From contig CAYRFQ010000105.1 of assembly GCA_964423615.1 (NCBI GenBank), positions 1 to 27,154 of the forward strand: a DNA stretch of 27,154 nucleotides, given 5' to 3'. The notes below the pieces were generated by a model. It ran no database searches. It was given only the letters and a program-made list of their open reading frames with translations, and had not been told where the DNA came from. This stretch comes from CAYRFQ01 sp964423615. GTDB lineage: Bacteria > Planctomycetota > Planctomycetia > Gemmatales > Gemmataceae. The translations under genes and the position numbers were made by a program. This document shows, piece by piece, positions 1 through 9,084 of the stretch (positions are counted from its first letter, which is position 1; every line of letters starts with the position of its first letter).

Positions 1-65
1 TCAATATCTAAGGTCCGATTTCGATAATCTTCGACCTGCGATCCACATAGATATACGGAACGACT

Positions 66-3000
66 ATGGCTGCCTCCGATCAGTTCTATCGAAATCAAAA
101 GACACTCAACGTCATCTTCGCGGTCTCGAGTGTTGGTATGCTCTTCAGCATCATGCTGATGTTTTACTTCGACCATAATCGTCCATGGAAGGCCGAACAA
201 CGGACCTTTTATGACGTCGAAGAAGCACTCGCTCAACGACTCGCCCTGGAAACGTTGCCTTCCGAGACCGAGTTCCAGGAAGCTGTCGAAACAGTGGAGC
301 AGGCCAAGAAGGATCTTGACCAAGAATCTATCGAGTCTCTGCAAAAGCAAATCGATGATCTGGTGCCTCTCAAGGACAAGGCGAACTTGAAGTACCAAAA
401 TCTCAAGGCGACCTTCGACTCCTTGACGAGCTTTTACCACATCGCTGTCGACAAGCACGGGAAAACGAGCAGCGAGGCGCAAGAGCATCGTGAGTCTCTC
501 GAGGAGTTGAGCACGAAATTGGACGTGGCCCAGTCTGAGACCAAGAAGATCACCAACGATATCTTGTTTCTCCAAAAGCAACTGGCGGACAAGCGAGAGC
601 CGTTGACGATGGCCATCACGAATCTGAATAAACTGCACGACAAGTTCGACTCTGCAGTTCGATTGGCGGCCAAGAAACGTTGGGGTGGAGCCCATCTATT
701 TCGAGGGCTGCCTATCTTGGATGGATTTGCTTCGCCTGTCCAAGTCAAGCAGTTCACGATTCGCGACATCCCGATTGACTACAACTTCGCCCACGTCACC
801 CGATTTGATCGATGTATGACGTGTCATTTGGGTATTGGGAAATCTCAATTCACGCGTGAAAACTTGCGTGAGCTGACGGAAGAGCCGTCGACGAACATGC
901 GAATTCGATTTGGGAACGCGGTCAACCGTCTCAAAGCGCGACGAAAAGCGCTTGAAGGAACGGATGCGTTCAAACTCCTCCCCACACCGGAGGATTTGAA
1001 GCTGAGCTATTTGAAGAAGTCGTATCTGACGGAAACCCGCATTAACCAGTTCTGTGCCCATCCGCGGCTTGATCTTTATGTTGGCCCCAACAGTCCCCAC
1101 CCAGCCGAGAAATTTGGCTGCACGTCGTGCCATCGTGGTCAGGGTAGTGGGGTGCAATTCAACCTATCGAGTCACGACCCGGACAACCACCTGCAGCATG
1201 TAGAATGGAAAAAGAAATATGGGTGGGACAGAAATCACTATTGGGACTTCCCGATGCTTCCGAAGCGGTTTATTGAAGCATCGTGCGTGAAATGTCACCA
1301 CGAGATGACCGACCTGATCACGGTGGACAACCGCAACGAAGCTCCGAAATTGCTCCACGGATATAACACTGTTAAGCAAGTTGGGTGTTACGGCTGTCAC
1401 GACATCAATGGTTGGAAAGAGGGACGACGAATTGGTCCGGACTTGCGACTCGAACCCTCAGTGCCCTACGAAGAACTGAGTAAGGCCGAGAAAGAGAAGA
1501 TCGATTCGGACCCGAACAACAATCCTGGAAAACTTCGGAAGGTCGGGCCCAGCCTTTACAGGCTTGCCGAGAAGACGAGTGATGAATGGACGGCCAAATG
1601 GCTCCGGTCGCCGCGAAGTTTCCGCCCTGATACGAAGATGCCGCATTTTTATGGTTTGAGCAACAACGATGCGAGCTACCTTCCCGAAGACCAAAAAGAG
1701 TTTCCGGACACGGAAATTCGGGCCATCACGTATTATCTGTTCCGAGAAAGTGAAAAGCACCTCGAAAGCATCGGGGAGTTGCAAGAGGTTTACAAGAAAG
1801 ACGCCGGACAGCGAATCGCGGACGAATCTTTGGTCGCTCGTTTGGCCCCCAAGAAACGCCTCGCTCGGGAAGAGAAGGAACAATACGACGAAGCTCGGTC
1901 AAGGCTTCGGTTGAGTCAGAAAGAGCCCCAACTGACACGACTCGTTGGGACGGATGAGAAGCAGTGGGCTGAACTCAAGAAGAACGCTCATTTGATCGAA
2001 GGTCGCAAACTCTTCACGGAAAAAGGGTGTTTGGCTTGTCACCAGCACGCCTCGACGGCCAAAGGTGGAGAAGAAAAAGCCCAGGTTGACGGAGAAGATC
2101 AGACCCTCGAATTTCCTGATGTCAAGAGTGAGGCGGTCTTCGGACCTGACTTGAGTCAAATCAAAGAGAAGTTGGTTTGGATTGACCCGAGCGAAGAGAA
2201 GCAGTTTGGTCAGGTCAAGGCCCGCGAAATGGCTCTGGAACGAGCCCGTGTTTGGCTCTCGAACTGGCTCAAGAATCCGAACATTCATAGTGCTCGGACG
2301 AAGATGCCGATCGTCCCGATGACCGATCAGGAGAACCTGCATATTGTGGAGTGGCTTCTGGAGCAGGAAGCCACTGGTTTAGGCGTGGTCGATGAGGTGC
2401 CCGTTATCGAGGGAGCCTGGACCGCGGTCAAAGTCGCCGAGCCGAAAACCGAAGTTTATTACGACCTTGCGAAAGTGTATCTCAAACGAGTTTTGTCTGC
2501 GGATCGTTTGGCAGAGCTTGATGAACACCGGGCCAAGGTGACGCGGGAAAGGCTTGAAGGCTTGAAAAGTAAGGAAGCCGCGTCCCTGGAGGGCGAAGAG
2601 GCTATCTTGAATCGACTTCGTATGCTTTCTTACGAACTTCCCCCGGACGAGGGTGCGGCCGTTCGTAACTATGGTTCGTTCGACAAGATCAAGCACTACG
2701 TCGGAAAAAAAGCGGTCGGTCGTCTCGGTTGCTATGGCTGTCACGCGATTCCGGGCTTTGACAACGCCAAGTTGATCGGTGTGGGTCTGAATGACTGGGG
2801 TAAGAAGGATCCGGAGCGTCTCGCTTTCGAAGATGCTCATGCGTTTGTTAAGTCCCACTACGATGTAACGCCGGCCAAGGTGGATAAGAACGGAAATCCC
2901 TATAAACCCAAGTTCGACGAGGTTGCGACGGGTGAGAAGTCGGATTGGACGTGGAAATATCCGTACGAAGAATTCTTCGAAACTCATCTTCATCATCATC

Positions 3001-4994
3001 ATCGGCTCGGGTACTTGCATCAGAAGCTAGTGAACCCAAGGAGCTACGACTACAATCGTGTGCGAGCGTGGGACGATCGTTCTCGAATGCCGAAGTTCAA
3101 ATTTGCTCGAACGGTTCGTCGGAAGGGCCAATATGTCGAAGATGAGGATGGCAACAAGAAGTGGCAATGGACCGAGGGCGAAGAGGAATTCAAGGCTCGT
3201 AGGTGGAAAGCGGAGGCGGATGCCCGAGAAGCTGTGATGACCTTTGTCTTGGGTCTTGTGGCCGAGGAGGTTCCTCCACAACGAATCCATCAGCCCAAGG
3301 GGGACGAACTGGCTCGGGTGAAGGGTCGCCAAGTTCTCGAGAAGTATAACTGTGCTGGGTGTCACGTCATTCGGCCAGGGATGTACGAACTCGAGATGGA
3401 CGAGAAGAAAATAGAAGAGTTTCTGGCGATCCACACGAGCTTCACCAAGAAGAAAGACGACTACAACTTCACGGAACACACCGGGTGGTATGGTCGGGAA
3501 AATAGGGGGACGGGGGATACTCGAAAGATGTATGGACTCTTCCAACCTCAACTCAAGGAAGGTAAACTTGTCCCGCATGTGTTCCTGACCGAAGCCTTCC
3601 GGTTTAATTACACCGGCAAGGACAAGAACGGGAAGCGTTCTTCCGAAGTCGGAAATGTTCGGACGTCGTTGATCAACTTCCAAATTGACCCGAAAAAGCT
3701 CCAGTATCCTCCCCGAAAATTCTTTGAGTCGGATAAGGATATCAAGGCTTACATGAAGTCACCACAGTACGGGAAATATGGTGGCGCGTTCCTCGACCTT
3801 CTTGTGAGGCCACCAACGAATCCGGCAGACCCGAGAGAGAAGCCCGGATACCTCATGCAGATGTATCCGAAGTACAAAACTTGGCCGTATGCCGCTTTTG
3901 CCGCGCCGCCGTGGTTGATCGGTCAAGGAGCGAGAACGCAACCGGACTGGCTTCACAAGTTCTTGCTGAATCCGTTCCCGGTGCGGGCTGACTTGGTGCT
4001 GCGTATGCCGAAGTTCAATATGAGCTCGGAGGAAGCCAAGATTCTGGTCGATTACTTTGCTGCGGTCGAGCGATTGACGAACCCGAGGTCGGAGCTTGAA
4101 TTCCCTTATCCGAAGATACCGCAAAAAGAGGAGTTCGATGCTACTTACTGGCTCGCCAAGAATAGCGAGTATGTGGACCGGTTGAAGCAGACGAAGGTCG
4201 AAGGAACGAATACCACATACTATGATCAACGCTTGAAGCTCTTCCGGCCTATTTGGAAGGACCTGGCGCAAGAGCAACTTGAGGCGTTGAATAGCAAACT
4301 GGAGACTGCGAAGCAACAACTCAAGAAGGCTGACCAAGCCATCGAGGCCAACAAGGCGGAAGTTCAAAAGTATCAAAAGGAATATCTTGGTTTTGGTCAG
4401 GACGACAAACTGTCCGATGAGCAAAAGAAAAAGAAACAAGCAGCTCTGAAGAAGTTGACGGAGGCGAGCACACGATCCGGTGAGTTTTTCACGGCCAAGG
4501 CCGAATGGACCACAGAAAAACAACGTCTCGAGAAAGTTCTGAAGGATGAGAGTGAGGCGAAGATCGTGGCCGAATTCGAAGAAAAATGGAACACTCAGAA
4601 CGCTTATATCGTCGACAGTTATCGCCTGGTCGGTGCGGATCGGAAAAATCTTTGTGTGCAATGCCATCAAGTTGGTAAGATTATACCACAGAAAGACGTG
4701 GGCAAAGGCCCGCCTCTTTTCCACGCCAACGAACGGCTTCGGCCCGACTGGACGAAGCGGTGGATTGCCAACCCCATGCGAATATTCCCGCACTCGGTAA
4801 TGCCCGCCTACTTCCCGAAAGACAAGAACAATCAGTACCAGCAATGGTTTGTGGGAAGCGCGAGAGAGCAAGTCGATGCTACCCGTGATTTTCTGATGGT
4901 TTACGATCGGGCCCTTCAGTTGCCGACGAACCGGAAGTTGGTGGAGGTTTATCGCCAACCCAGCCAAATTTCCATTACGAAAAAGGGAGGCTAG
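66..4994 (+). CDS. Giant membrane-anchored multihaem c-type cytochrome (8 CXXCH)
   Basis: The 1642-residue protein carries eight CXXCH haem c attachment motifs, at residues 250, 352, 407, 441, 655, 889, 1096 and 1530. One hydrophobic segment near residues 14-36 (LNVIFAVSSVGMLFSIMLMF) has no obvious cleavage site and probably anchors the protein with its bulk in the periplasm. Predicted coiled coils lie at about 50-200 and 1415-1520. A histidine cluster, HLHHHH, sits at 974-979. The family use is electron transfer; partners are not identified by sequence alone. The next gene begins within three bases and encodes a cupredoxin, and another cupredoxin follows, so an exported redox unit is inferred. 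The start was chosen because the membrane segment follows directly. The 65 upstream bases show no clear gene. Planctomycetes commonly encode such giant cytochromes near respiratory complexes, but none is visible here. Confidence 0.9.
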   Translation: MAASDQFYRNQKTLNVIFAVSSVGMLFSIMLMFYFDHNRPWKAEQRTFYDVEEALAQRLALETLPSETEFQEAVETVEQAKKDLDQESIESLQKQIDDLVPLKDKANLKYQNLKATFDSLTSFYHIAVDKHGKTSSEAQEHRESLEELSTKLDVAQSETKKITNDILFLQKQLADKREPLTMAITNLNKLHDKFDSAVRLAAKKRWGGAHLFRGLPILDGFASPVQVKQFTIRDIPIDYNFAHVTRFDRCMTCHLGIGKSQFTRENLRELTEEPSTNMRIRFGNAVNRLKARRKALEGTDAFKLLPTPEDLKLSYLKKSYLTETRINQFCAHPRLDLYVGPNSPHPAEKFGCTSCHRGQGSGVQFNLSSHDPDNHLQHVEWKKKYGWDRNHYWDFPMLPKRFIEASCVKCHHEMTDLITVDNRNEAPKLLHGYNTVKQVGCYGCHDINGWKEGRRIGPDLRLEPSVPYEELSKAEKEKIDSDPNNNPGKLRKVGPSLYRLAEKTSDEWTAKWLRSPRSFRPDTKMPHFYGLSNNDASYLPEDQKEFPDTEIRAITYYLFRESEKHLESIGELQEVYKKDAGQRIADESLVARLAPKKRLAREEKEQYDEARSRLRLSQKEPQLTRLVGTDEKQWAELKKNAHLIEGRKLFTEKGCLACHQHASTAKGGEEKAQVDGEDQTLEFPDVKSEAVFGPDLSQIKEKLVWIDPSEEKQFGQVKAREMALERARVWLSNWLKNPNIHSARTKMPIVPMTDQENLHIVEWLLEQEATGLGVVDEVPVIEGAWTAVKVAEPKTEVYYDLAKVYLKRVLSADRLAELDEHRAKVTRERLEGLKSKEAASLEGEEAILNRLRMLSYELPPDEGAAVRNYGSFDKIKHYVGKKAVGRLGCYGCHAIPGFDNAKLIGVGLNDWGKKDPERLAFEDAHAFVKSHYDVTPAKVDKNGNPYKPKFDEVATGEKSDWTWKYPYEEFFETHLHHHHRLGYLHQKLVNPRSYDYNRVRAWDDRSRMPKFKFARTVRRKGQYVEDEDGNKKWQWTEGEEEFKARRWKAEADAREAVMTFVLGLVAEEVPPQRIHQPKGDELARVKGRQVLEKYNCAGCHVIRPGMYELEMDEKKIEEFLAIHTSFTKKKDDYNFTEHTGWYGRENRGTGDTRKMYGLFQPQLKEGKLVPHVFLTEAFRFNYTGKDKNGKRSSEVGNVRTSLINFQIDPKKLQYPPRKFFESDKDIKAYMKSPQYGKYGGAFLDLLVRPPTNPADPREKPGYLMQMYPKYKTWPYAAFAAPPWLIGQGARTQPDWLHKFLLNPFPVRADLVLRMPKFNMSSEEAKILVDYFAAVERLTNPRSELEFPYPKIPQKEEFDATYWLAKNSEYVDRLKQTKVEGTNTTYYDQRLKLFRPIWKDLAQEQLEALNSKLETAKQQLKKADQAIEANKAEVQKYQKEYLGFGQDDKLSDEQKKKKQAALKKLTEASTRSGEFFTAKAEWTTEKQRLEKVLKDESEAKIVAEFEEKWNTQNAYIVDSYRLVGADRKNLCVQCHQVGKIIPQKDVGKGPPLFHANERLRPDWTKRWIANPMRIFPHSVMPAYFPKDKNNQYQQWFVGSAREQVDATRDFLMVYDRALQLPTNRKLVEVYRQPSQISITKKGG

Positions 4995-4996
4995 TG

Positions 4997-5767
4997 ATGA
5001 AAGCCGCAACCGCCCTCTTCCTTGTGCCCGCGTTTGTGATCTCACTTGCTTTGTTCGACGCTCGTGCGGTTCATGCCCAGAGTAGTCTTGAAGTTACTGT
5101 TGTCGTCAAGCCAGGGAAAAATTTTCCCAAGCGTAAGGTTTTAAAAATTCCCGCGAACATGGCAGCAGCTTGCGGGAAGGTTCCTGGGGACGACTGGGTC
5201 GTTGATGCCAAAACTCGTGGCGTCAAGTGGGTCGCAGTCTTCCTCAAACCAAGTGCCAAGAATGGAAAGATCAAAGTCGCGCCGAAAGCAGCTGCAGCTG
5301 ATCTGAAAAAAGTAATCATTGATCAACCGGCTTGTCGGTTCATCCCGCACATGACGACGATGACCGAAGGAGCTGTTCTGGTTGCGAAGAATAGCTCGAC
5401 GATTTTGCACAACTTCAAATACGGCCAACCGTTTAATCCGAGGCAAATTAGTGGCAACGTTGCTATCGTTGGTGGTCTATCGGTCAACATCACCGGTGCT
5501 GTCGCCGACGATTCTTTGCCCATCAACATCGAATGTAATATTCACCCATGGATGCGTGGTTATCTCTGGGTTCTGGATCATCCGTATCACGCGGTCACGG
5601 ATGAAAAGGGAGTTGTCACACTCAAGCATGTCCCTGCGGGGCGATATCGTGTGATGGCTTACCACGGAGCCACTGGATGGGTTGGTGGAGAGAAGGGAGC
5701 CAAGGGCTACCCAATTACAGTTGGTGCCACGGGCACTACGAAGCTGAAACTTGAGATTACCCCCTGA
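4997..5767 (+). CDS. Exported cupredoxin-like blue copper protein
   Basis: This is a 256-residue protein with a Sec signal peptide (hydrophobic to about residue 22, likely cleavage after AVHA near residue 27). The C-terminal half has type 1 copper ligands: His138 in ILHNF, and Cys180, His183 and Met186 in the motif CNIHPWM. This is followed by a beta-rich tail (VTLKHVPAGRYRVMAYH) resembling a carboxypeptidase-regulatory-like domain. Known cupredoxins shuttle single electrons in the periplasm. The start is ATG 4997, with AAGGGAGG at 4983-4990 six bases upstream. GTG 4994, which would overlap the cytochrome stop by one base, lies too close to that site. Translational coupling to the cytochrome is likely, so it is a candidate partner for it. 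Copper occupancy is inferred from motifs only. Confidence 0.85.
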   Translation: MKAATALFLVPAFVISLALFDARAVHAQSSLEVTVVVKPGKNFPKRKVLKIPANMAAACGKVPGDDWVVDAKTRGVKWVAVFLKPSAKNGKIKVAPKAAAADLKKVIIDQPACRFIPHMTTMTEGAVLVAKNSSTILHNFKYGQPFNPRQISGNVAIVGGLSVNITGAVADDSLPINIECNIHPWMRGYLWVLDHPYHAVTDEKGVVTLKHVPAGRYRVMAYHGATGWVGGEKGAKGYPITVGATGTTKLKLEITP

Positions 5768-5961
5768 TCGGGCTTAGGCCCAGATTGGGTCCATCGTAGA
5801 AGTGGTATTTTGTGCGGGCGAATGAAAAGGGGAAGTTCTCCAAGTTTGAGAGGCTTACCCATTTCATTCGTCCGTTTTTTTCGTAATTACGAACATCACA
5901 ACTGTGACGCCAGGGAACGTCTGGAGTGTTTTGCATCAGAGTGTAGCGGTCAGCCTTTACG

Positions 5962-5995
5962 CCAACTTCCGCTCCGAAGGGAGCGAGGAAGTTGG
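5962..5995. repeat. Strong intergenic hairpin in the 315-bp gap between two cupredoxin genes
   Basis: CCAACTTCC plus GCTCC pairs with GGAGC plus GGAAGTTGG around a GAAG loop, with a two-base bulge, giving a 14-bp stem. There is no T-run, so it is not a classical terminator. The core GCTCCGAAGGGAGCGA reappears nearly unchanged in inverted orientation at 14861-14876, so it probably belongs to a dispersed palindrome family. The rest of 5768-6082 shows only a weak GGGC-TTAG-GCCC hairpin just after the upstream stop codon (5770-5781). No credible gene is seen in this gap. Confidence 0.6.
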
Positions 5996-6082
5996 AAAAC
6001 GGAACCCAAGTATGGACGATTGCTACAGCCGTTGGCAAAGTGTTTTCAGGCGCCGGAGGCTCTGCTAACTTGAGAGGTATCC

Positions 6083-7111
6083 ATGGACCGTTGGTTGCGA
6101 CTTTGTGCGGTTTTCGTTGTATTTCCTGCAATCGCTTTCGTAGGGCTTGGTTGCGGCAACCGGGTCGAGGTTGAGCCCGAGTACCCTCCGGGCGGTGGCG
6201 TGGTGGCGGATTTGGGAGGAAAGCCGACCCCGAAGAATGTCATCCAGGCAAAATCGCGTGGGATGATTACGGGACAGATCACGTTCGCAGGTGAAATTCC
6301 CCCTTACTCGATGATGGATGCCCTGAAGAACAGCGATCCCGTTTGTAAATGCGCTAGTTTGCCGCAAGACTCTGAAGAATTCAAACGGCATACCCAGAAT
6401 CAACAATGGCTGATCGATCCGGAGACCAAAGGACTTTCGGACGTCATCGTTTACGTGCAGCCGAAAGCGTCGAACACAGTCTTTCTTGTGACCGATGAAG
6501 AGGCGAACTTTGAGGTTCCGAAGGAACTGGCCAAAAAATTGGACAAGAAAATTGTCGATGCTGCCAAGAAGGAGTTCGCCGCACGCAAGGTTACTTTGCT
6601 CACGCAACCGCACTGTGTTTACGAACCCCATGCTTTTGTTCTGTTCCCGATGTACCACAAACCCGATCCCGAATTCGGGGCGGTGCTGTCGCCAACCCAA
6701 CAAATCTTCACGGTCACGAGCACTGCAGCGACGAAACATAACACCCAATACAAAGGCGCAGGGGCGACTTCGGGGACTGTGAATCCAACCCGGAAGGAAC
6801 CGGTGACCCTCAACAGTCCTGATGAAGTGAACATTCCGCCACAAAGCACACCGGTTACATTTGGATGCAACATCCACGCCTGGATGGATGGGAAAGCGAT
6901 CGTACTCTCGCATCCGTATGCAGCAAGGACGGATAACAAAGGCAGGTTTGTTTTGCCGCTTGTTCCGGCTGGAGAGGATTTGCAATTGCTGGTTTGGCAT
7001 GATGGCGTTGGTGGCTTCTTGAATCAGGGAGATTTTCGAGGAGACAAGGGGAAGGACATCAAGCTGAAAGCAAACGAAATCGTGGAGCTCAATTTGCAGA
7101 TCAGTAAGTAG
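6083..7111 (+). CDS. Lipoprotein-like cupredoxin, paralogue of the upstream blue copper protein
   Basis: The 342-residue protein has an N-terminal hydrophobic signal ending in FVGLGCGN. This is an imperfect lipobox, so a lipid-anchored periplasmic protein is likely. A first beta domain contains several cysteines (VCKCAS near residue 90). The C-terminal domain repeats the cupredoxin layout of its neighbour: His219 (KHNTQY), then Cys262, His265 and Met268 in CNIHAWM, followed by the VLSHPYAARTDNKGRF tail. The two proteins share this tail pattern and are clearly related. GAGAGG at 6072-6077 is five bases from the ATG. It lies 315 bp after the first cupredoxin in the same direction, so it may be co-transcribed or have its own promoter. 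An electron-transfer role beside the cytochrome is inferred. Confidence 0.8.
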   Translation: MDRWLRLCAVFVVFPAIAFVGLGCGNRVEVEPEYPPGGGVVADLGGKPTPKNVIQAKSRGMITGQITFAGEIPPYSMMDALKNSDPVCKCASLPQDSEEFKRHTQNQQWLIDPETKGLSDVIVYVQPKASNTVFLVTDEEANFEVPKELAKKLDKKIVDAAKKEFAARKVTLLTQPHCVYEPHAFVLFPMYHKPDPEFGAVLSPTQQIFTVTSTAATKHNTQYKGAGATSGTVNPTRKEPVTLNSPDEVNIPPQSTPVTFGCNIHAWMDGKAIVLSHPYAARTDNKGRFVLPLVPAGEDLQLLVWHDGVGGFLNQGDFRGDKGKDIKLKANEIVELNLQISK

Positions 7112-7274
7112 TCGACGAAGAAACATAGTCTCCAGGCTAGAGGTCCGGCCAAAGAAACAGTCGGGCCTTCGGCCTTCAAGAACCATCTTGTGGTTTAGTT
7201 CGAGTGCCGAAACAGGAGCGCGGGGTCGATACTCCATTGGAGCGGTTCTTGGTTGTGTTAGGTTCGGTTCGAAG

Positions 7275-7367
7275 TCGCGTTTGTCCTGGTTCTTTCGTTC
7301 CGTGGATTCACTTCCTCGCTTTGGATCTGACGCCGCTACGCGGCTGAAAGAACCAAGGCGAACGCGA
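7275..7367. repeat. Long palindromic repeat upstream of the reverse transcriptase
   Basis: The arms 7275-7296 and 7346-7367 form a 22-position stem with 21 pairs (two of them G-U on the + strand RNA) and one C-A mismatch. An inner hairpin GCCGC-TAC-GCGGC lies at 7332-7344. The + strand half (GGTTCTTTCGTTCCGTGG and the following GGATCT) is recognisably similar to 14804-14876, which indicates a dispersed element. The wobble pairs favour formation in + strand RNA. It sits in the 587-bp stretch 7112-7698, which holds no protein gene that I trust. The stretch otherwise contains a weak GGCC-TTC-GGCC hairpin at 7164-7174 and the proposed retron RNA at 7519-7668. Confidence 0.65.
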
Positions 7368-7518
7368 CAATCACTGATCCGACAACACAAGCGGGATTCG
7401 AAAACCGAAAACGCTGTAATAAAGGCAAACGGGAAAGACTCTAGAAGAGCAGAGCCGTCTGCGGACACTGAGCGGATTCGATTTCCTATGGTTTGCGACT
7501 GTTGACCTACTCCGGGCT

Positions 7519-7668
7519 GATGGACGTGGTTACAATTTGTCTTTGCTTGTAGCTTATCCGACAAGATAAAACACAGTTTTGCGGGATGGAAACCGCTTCG
7601 CGGATGTTCCTTTTGATGAGAGTCTTTTTTGGTATGCTCTCGTCGCTGCGTTCCTTGCCACGTCCATT
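7519..7668 (+). ncRNA. Candidate retron msr-msd RNA
   Basis: Twelve consecutive pairs join GATGGACGTGGT (7519-7530) with GCCACGTCCATT (7657-7668), ten Watson-Crick and two G-U. This is the layout of retron a1/a2 repeats. The enclosed 126 nt fold into three local hairpins. They are CTTGT/ACAAG (7546-7565), which holds a TAGC at 7550-7553 that could supply the branching G; GGAA-CCGC-TTC-GCGG-TTCC (7588-7610); and GATGAGAG/CTCTCGTC (7615-7644) with a T-rich 14-nt loop. The end lies 30 nt before the reverse transcriptase ATG on the same strand, as retron RNAs do. An alternative pairing, TTTTGCG (7577-7583) with CGCAAAA (7669-7675), competes with it. The folding was done by eye, and exact ends, branching G and msd limits are not known. 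Confidence 0.5.
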
Positions 7669-7698
7669 CGCAAAACCGCTCCATCTGATCAAATCACC

Positions 7699-9084
7699 AT
7701 GGCCAACAACGAAAAAGCCAACTTATACCGCCAGATCGTGACCGAGGCCGATCTGGCCACCATTCTCGAACGCATGCAGCTGCATGGGTTTTGGCCCAAG
7801 GATTTGGGTCTTCCCGTCGATCCTCAGGAGGAAGCTGCCGAACGGCAACGAATTCAAAACGAACTACGGCAACTCCGAGACACGTATTCGGTCTCGAAAA
7901 ACTGGAAAAAGTTACTCAGCGACGAACGGAAACGGCGGTGGCAGGAGAGCAAGCAACGTCGGGCCAAGGCGAAAGAAGAAAGGCTGCTCCGTTTGCAGCA
8001 ACGCCGCGAAGAGTGGGAAGCGTTTAAGAGTTCTACCATCGTTCATGCGGGAGTCGGGGTCAGTGCGGGATTGCAGCACGTCCAGAGTGATGTGGAGGCT
8101 CTGTCGGGGCGTGAGTTGCCGGTCATGCACTCGGGCGCGGATGTGGCTGAACGGCTGGGAATGAAGTTGAGGGCGTTGCGGTGGCTTACGTATCACCGTC
8201 GTGGAGCGACGGTTGTTCATTATCATCGGTTCAGCATAGCCAAGAAAAGCGGTGGTGTTCGTTTCATCTCGGCACCGAAACCGGCCCTCGCGCATGCACA
8301 ACGTTGGATTCTTGAGAACGTTCTGGAACGACTCGAAGTCGATTCGCATGCCCACGGGTTCGTCCGTGCTCGATCGATCGTATCGAATGCGACTCCCCAT
8401 GTTGGCAAGGAAGTCGTGATCAACCTCGACCTGAAAAACTTTTTCCCATCGATCACGTTTCGGCGGGTGCAAGGGTTGTTTCGGAGTCTTGGGTATAGCG
8501 ATCATGTGGCGACTGTGTTGGGGTTGTTGTGTACGGAGCCTCCACGAGTTGGTGCGGAGGTCGATGGAAAGGTTTATTTCGTTGCTCTGGGGGAACGAGT
8601 CTTGCCGCAAGGAGCTTGCACGAGTCCCGCCATCACGAATGCTCTTTGTCGCCGATTGGACCGACGACTGGCTGGTTTGGCTCGGAAGCATCAGTTCGAG
8701 TACACTCGTTATGCCGATGACCTCACTTTCTCCGGAGATGAAGCCCGAGTCGTTGGTCGTCTTCTGAAGAGCACCCGCTCGATTTTGGAGGAAGAAGGTT
8801 TTACGGAACATCCTTCGAAAACGCGGGTAATGCGTCGGTCTCGACGGCAAGAAGTCACCGGCGTGACTGTAAATGCCCGCCCAACGATATCACGCAAGGA
8901 GTATCGTCAACTCAAGGCAACTCTTCATAACGTTGCCAAGAACGGGCTAGAAAGTCAGAATCGTGAAGAACGTCCGAACTTTGCGGGGTACCTGAAAGGA
9001 CGTGTCGAGTTCTTTTGTATGGTCGACCCTGAGCGAGCCACCAAGTTGCGTTCACTCTTGGAGCAGGCACTGGGTGCTGAGTGA
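7699..9084 (+). CDS. Retron-type reverse transcriptase
   Basis: The 461-residue protein has the retron hallmarks in order: NATPH at 230-234 (the NAxxH motif); LDLKNFFPSI at 243-252 with catalytic Asp244; PQG at 303-305; YADD at 338-341 (catalytic Asp340 and Asp341); and VTG at 386-388. Known retron RTs copy their adjacent msr-msd RNA into msDNA. About 140 residues precede the RT fold and are highly charged and helical, with a likely coiled coil at 40-110. I recognise no known effector in them. ATG 7699 is preferred over an in-frame TTG at 7579, which would read through the proposed RNA. No Shine-Dalgarno is evident. No toxin, ATPase or nuclease gene lies beside it: a cupredoxin lies upstream and a convergent rhomboid gene downstream. 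The RT call is secure; the retron class is not assigned. Confidence 0.88.
   Translation: MANNEKANLYRQIVTEADLATILERMQLHGFWPKDLGLPVDPQEEAAERQRIQNELRQLRDTYSVSKNWKKLLSDERKRRWQESKQRRAKAKEERLLRLQQRREEWEAFKSSTIVHAGVGVSAGLQHVQSDVEALSGRELPVMHSGADVAERLGMKLRALRWLTYHRRGATVVHYHRFSIAKKSGGVRFISAPKPALAHAQRWILENVLERLEVDSHAHGFVRARSIVSNATPHVGKEVVINLDLKNFFPSITFRRVQGLFRSLGYSDHVATVLGLLCTEPPRVGAEVDGKVYFVALGERVLPQGACTSPAITNALCRRLDRRLAGLARKHQFEYTRYADDLTFSGDEARVVGRLLKSTRSILEEEGFTEHPSKTRVMRRSRRQEVTGVTVNARPTISRKEYRQLKATLHNVAKNGLESQNREERPNFAGYLKGRVEFFCMVDPERATKLRSLLEQALGAE

Noticed and set aside
2982..3002. Run of histidine codons in the cytochrome, considered as a cloning tag or assembly artefact
   Set aside because: It is interrupted (HLHHHH), lies in the middle of a continuous frame and fits a metal- or haem-ligating protein.
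7275..7367. Long stem-loop considered as the retron msd
   Set aside because: It has a related copy at 14804-14876 far from any reverse transcriptase, so it is better explained as a dispersed repeat. It also lies more than 300 bases from the RT start, while a closed a1/a2-like pair sits much nearer.
7238..7683. TGGAGCGGTT (7238-7247) and AACCGCTCCA (7674-7683) as an alternative a1/a2 pair
   Set aside because: The pair is exact over 10 bases but would make a 446-nt RNA, longer than usual, and it does not extend with wobble pairs as the 7519-7668 pair does. Kept only as an alternative.
7579..7698. N-terminal extension of the RT from a TTG start
   Set aside because: It would read through the proposed structured RNA, and ATG 7699 begins a plausible protein (MANNEKANLYRQ).
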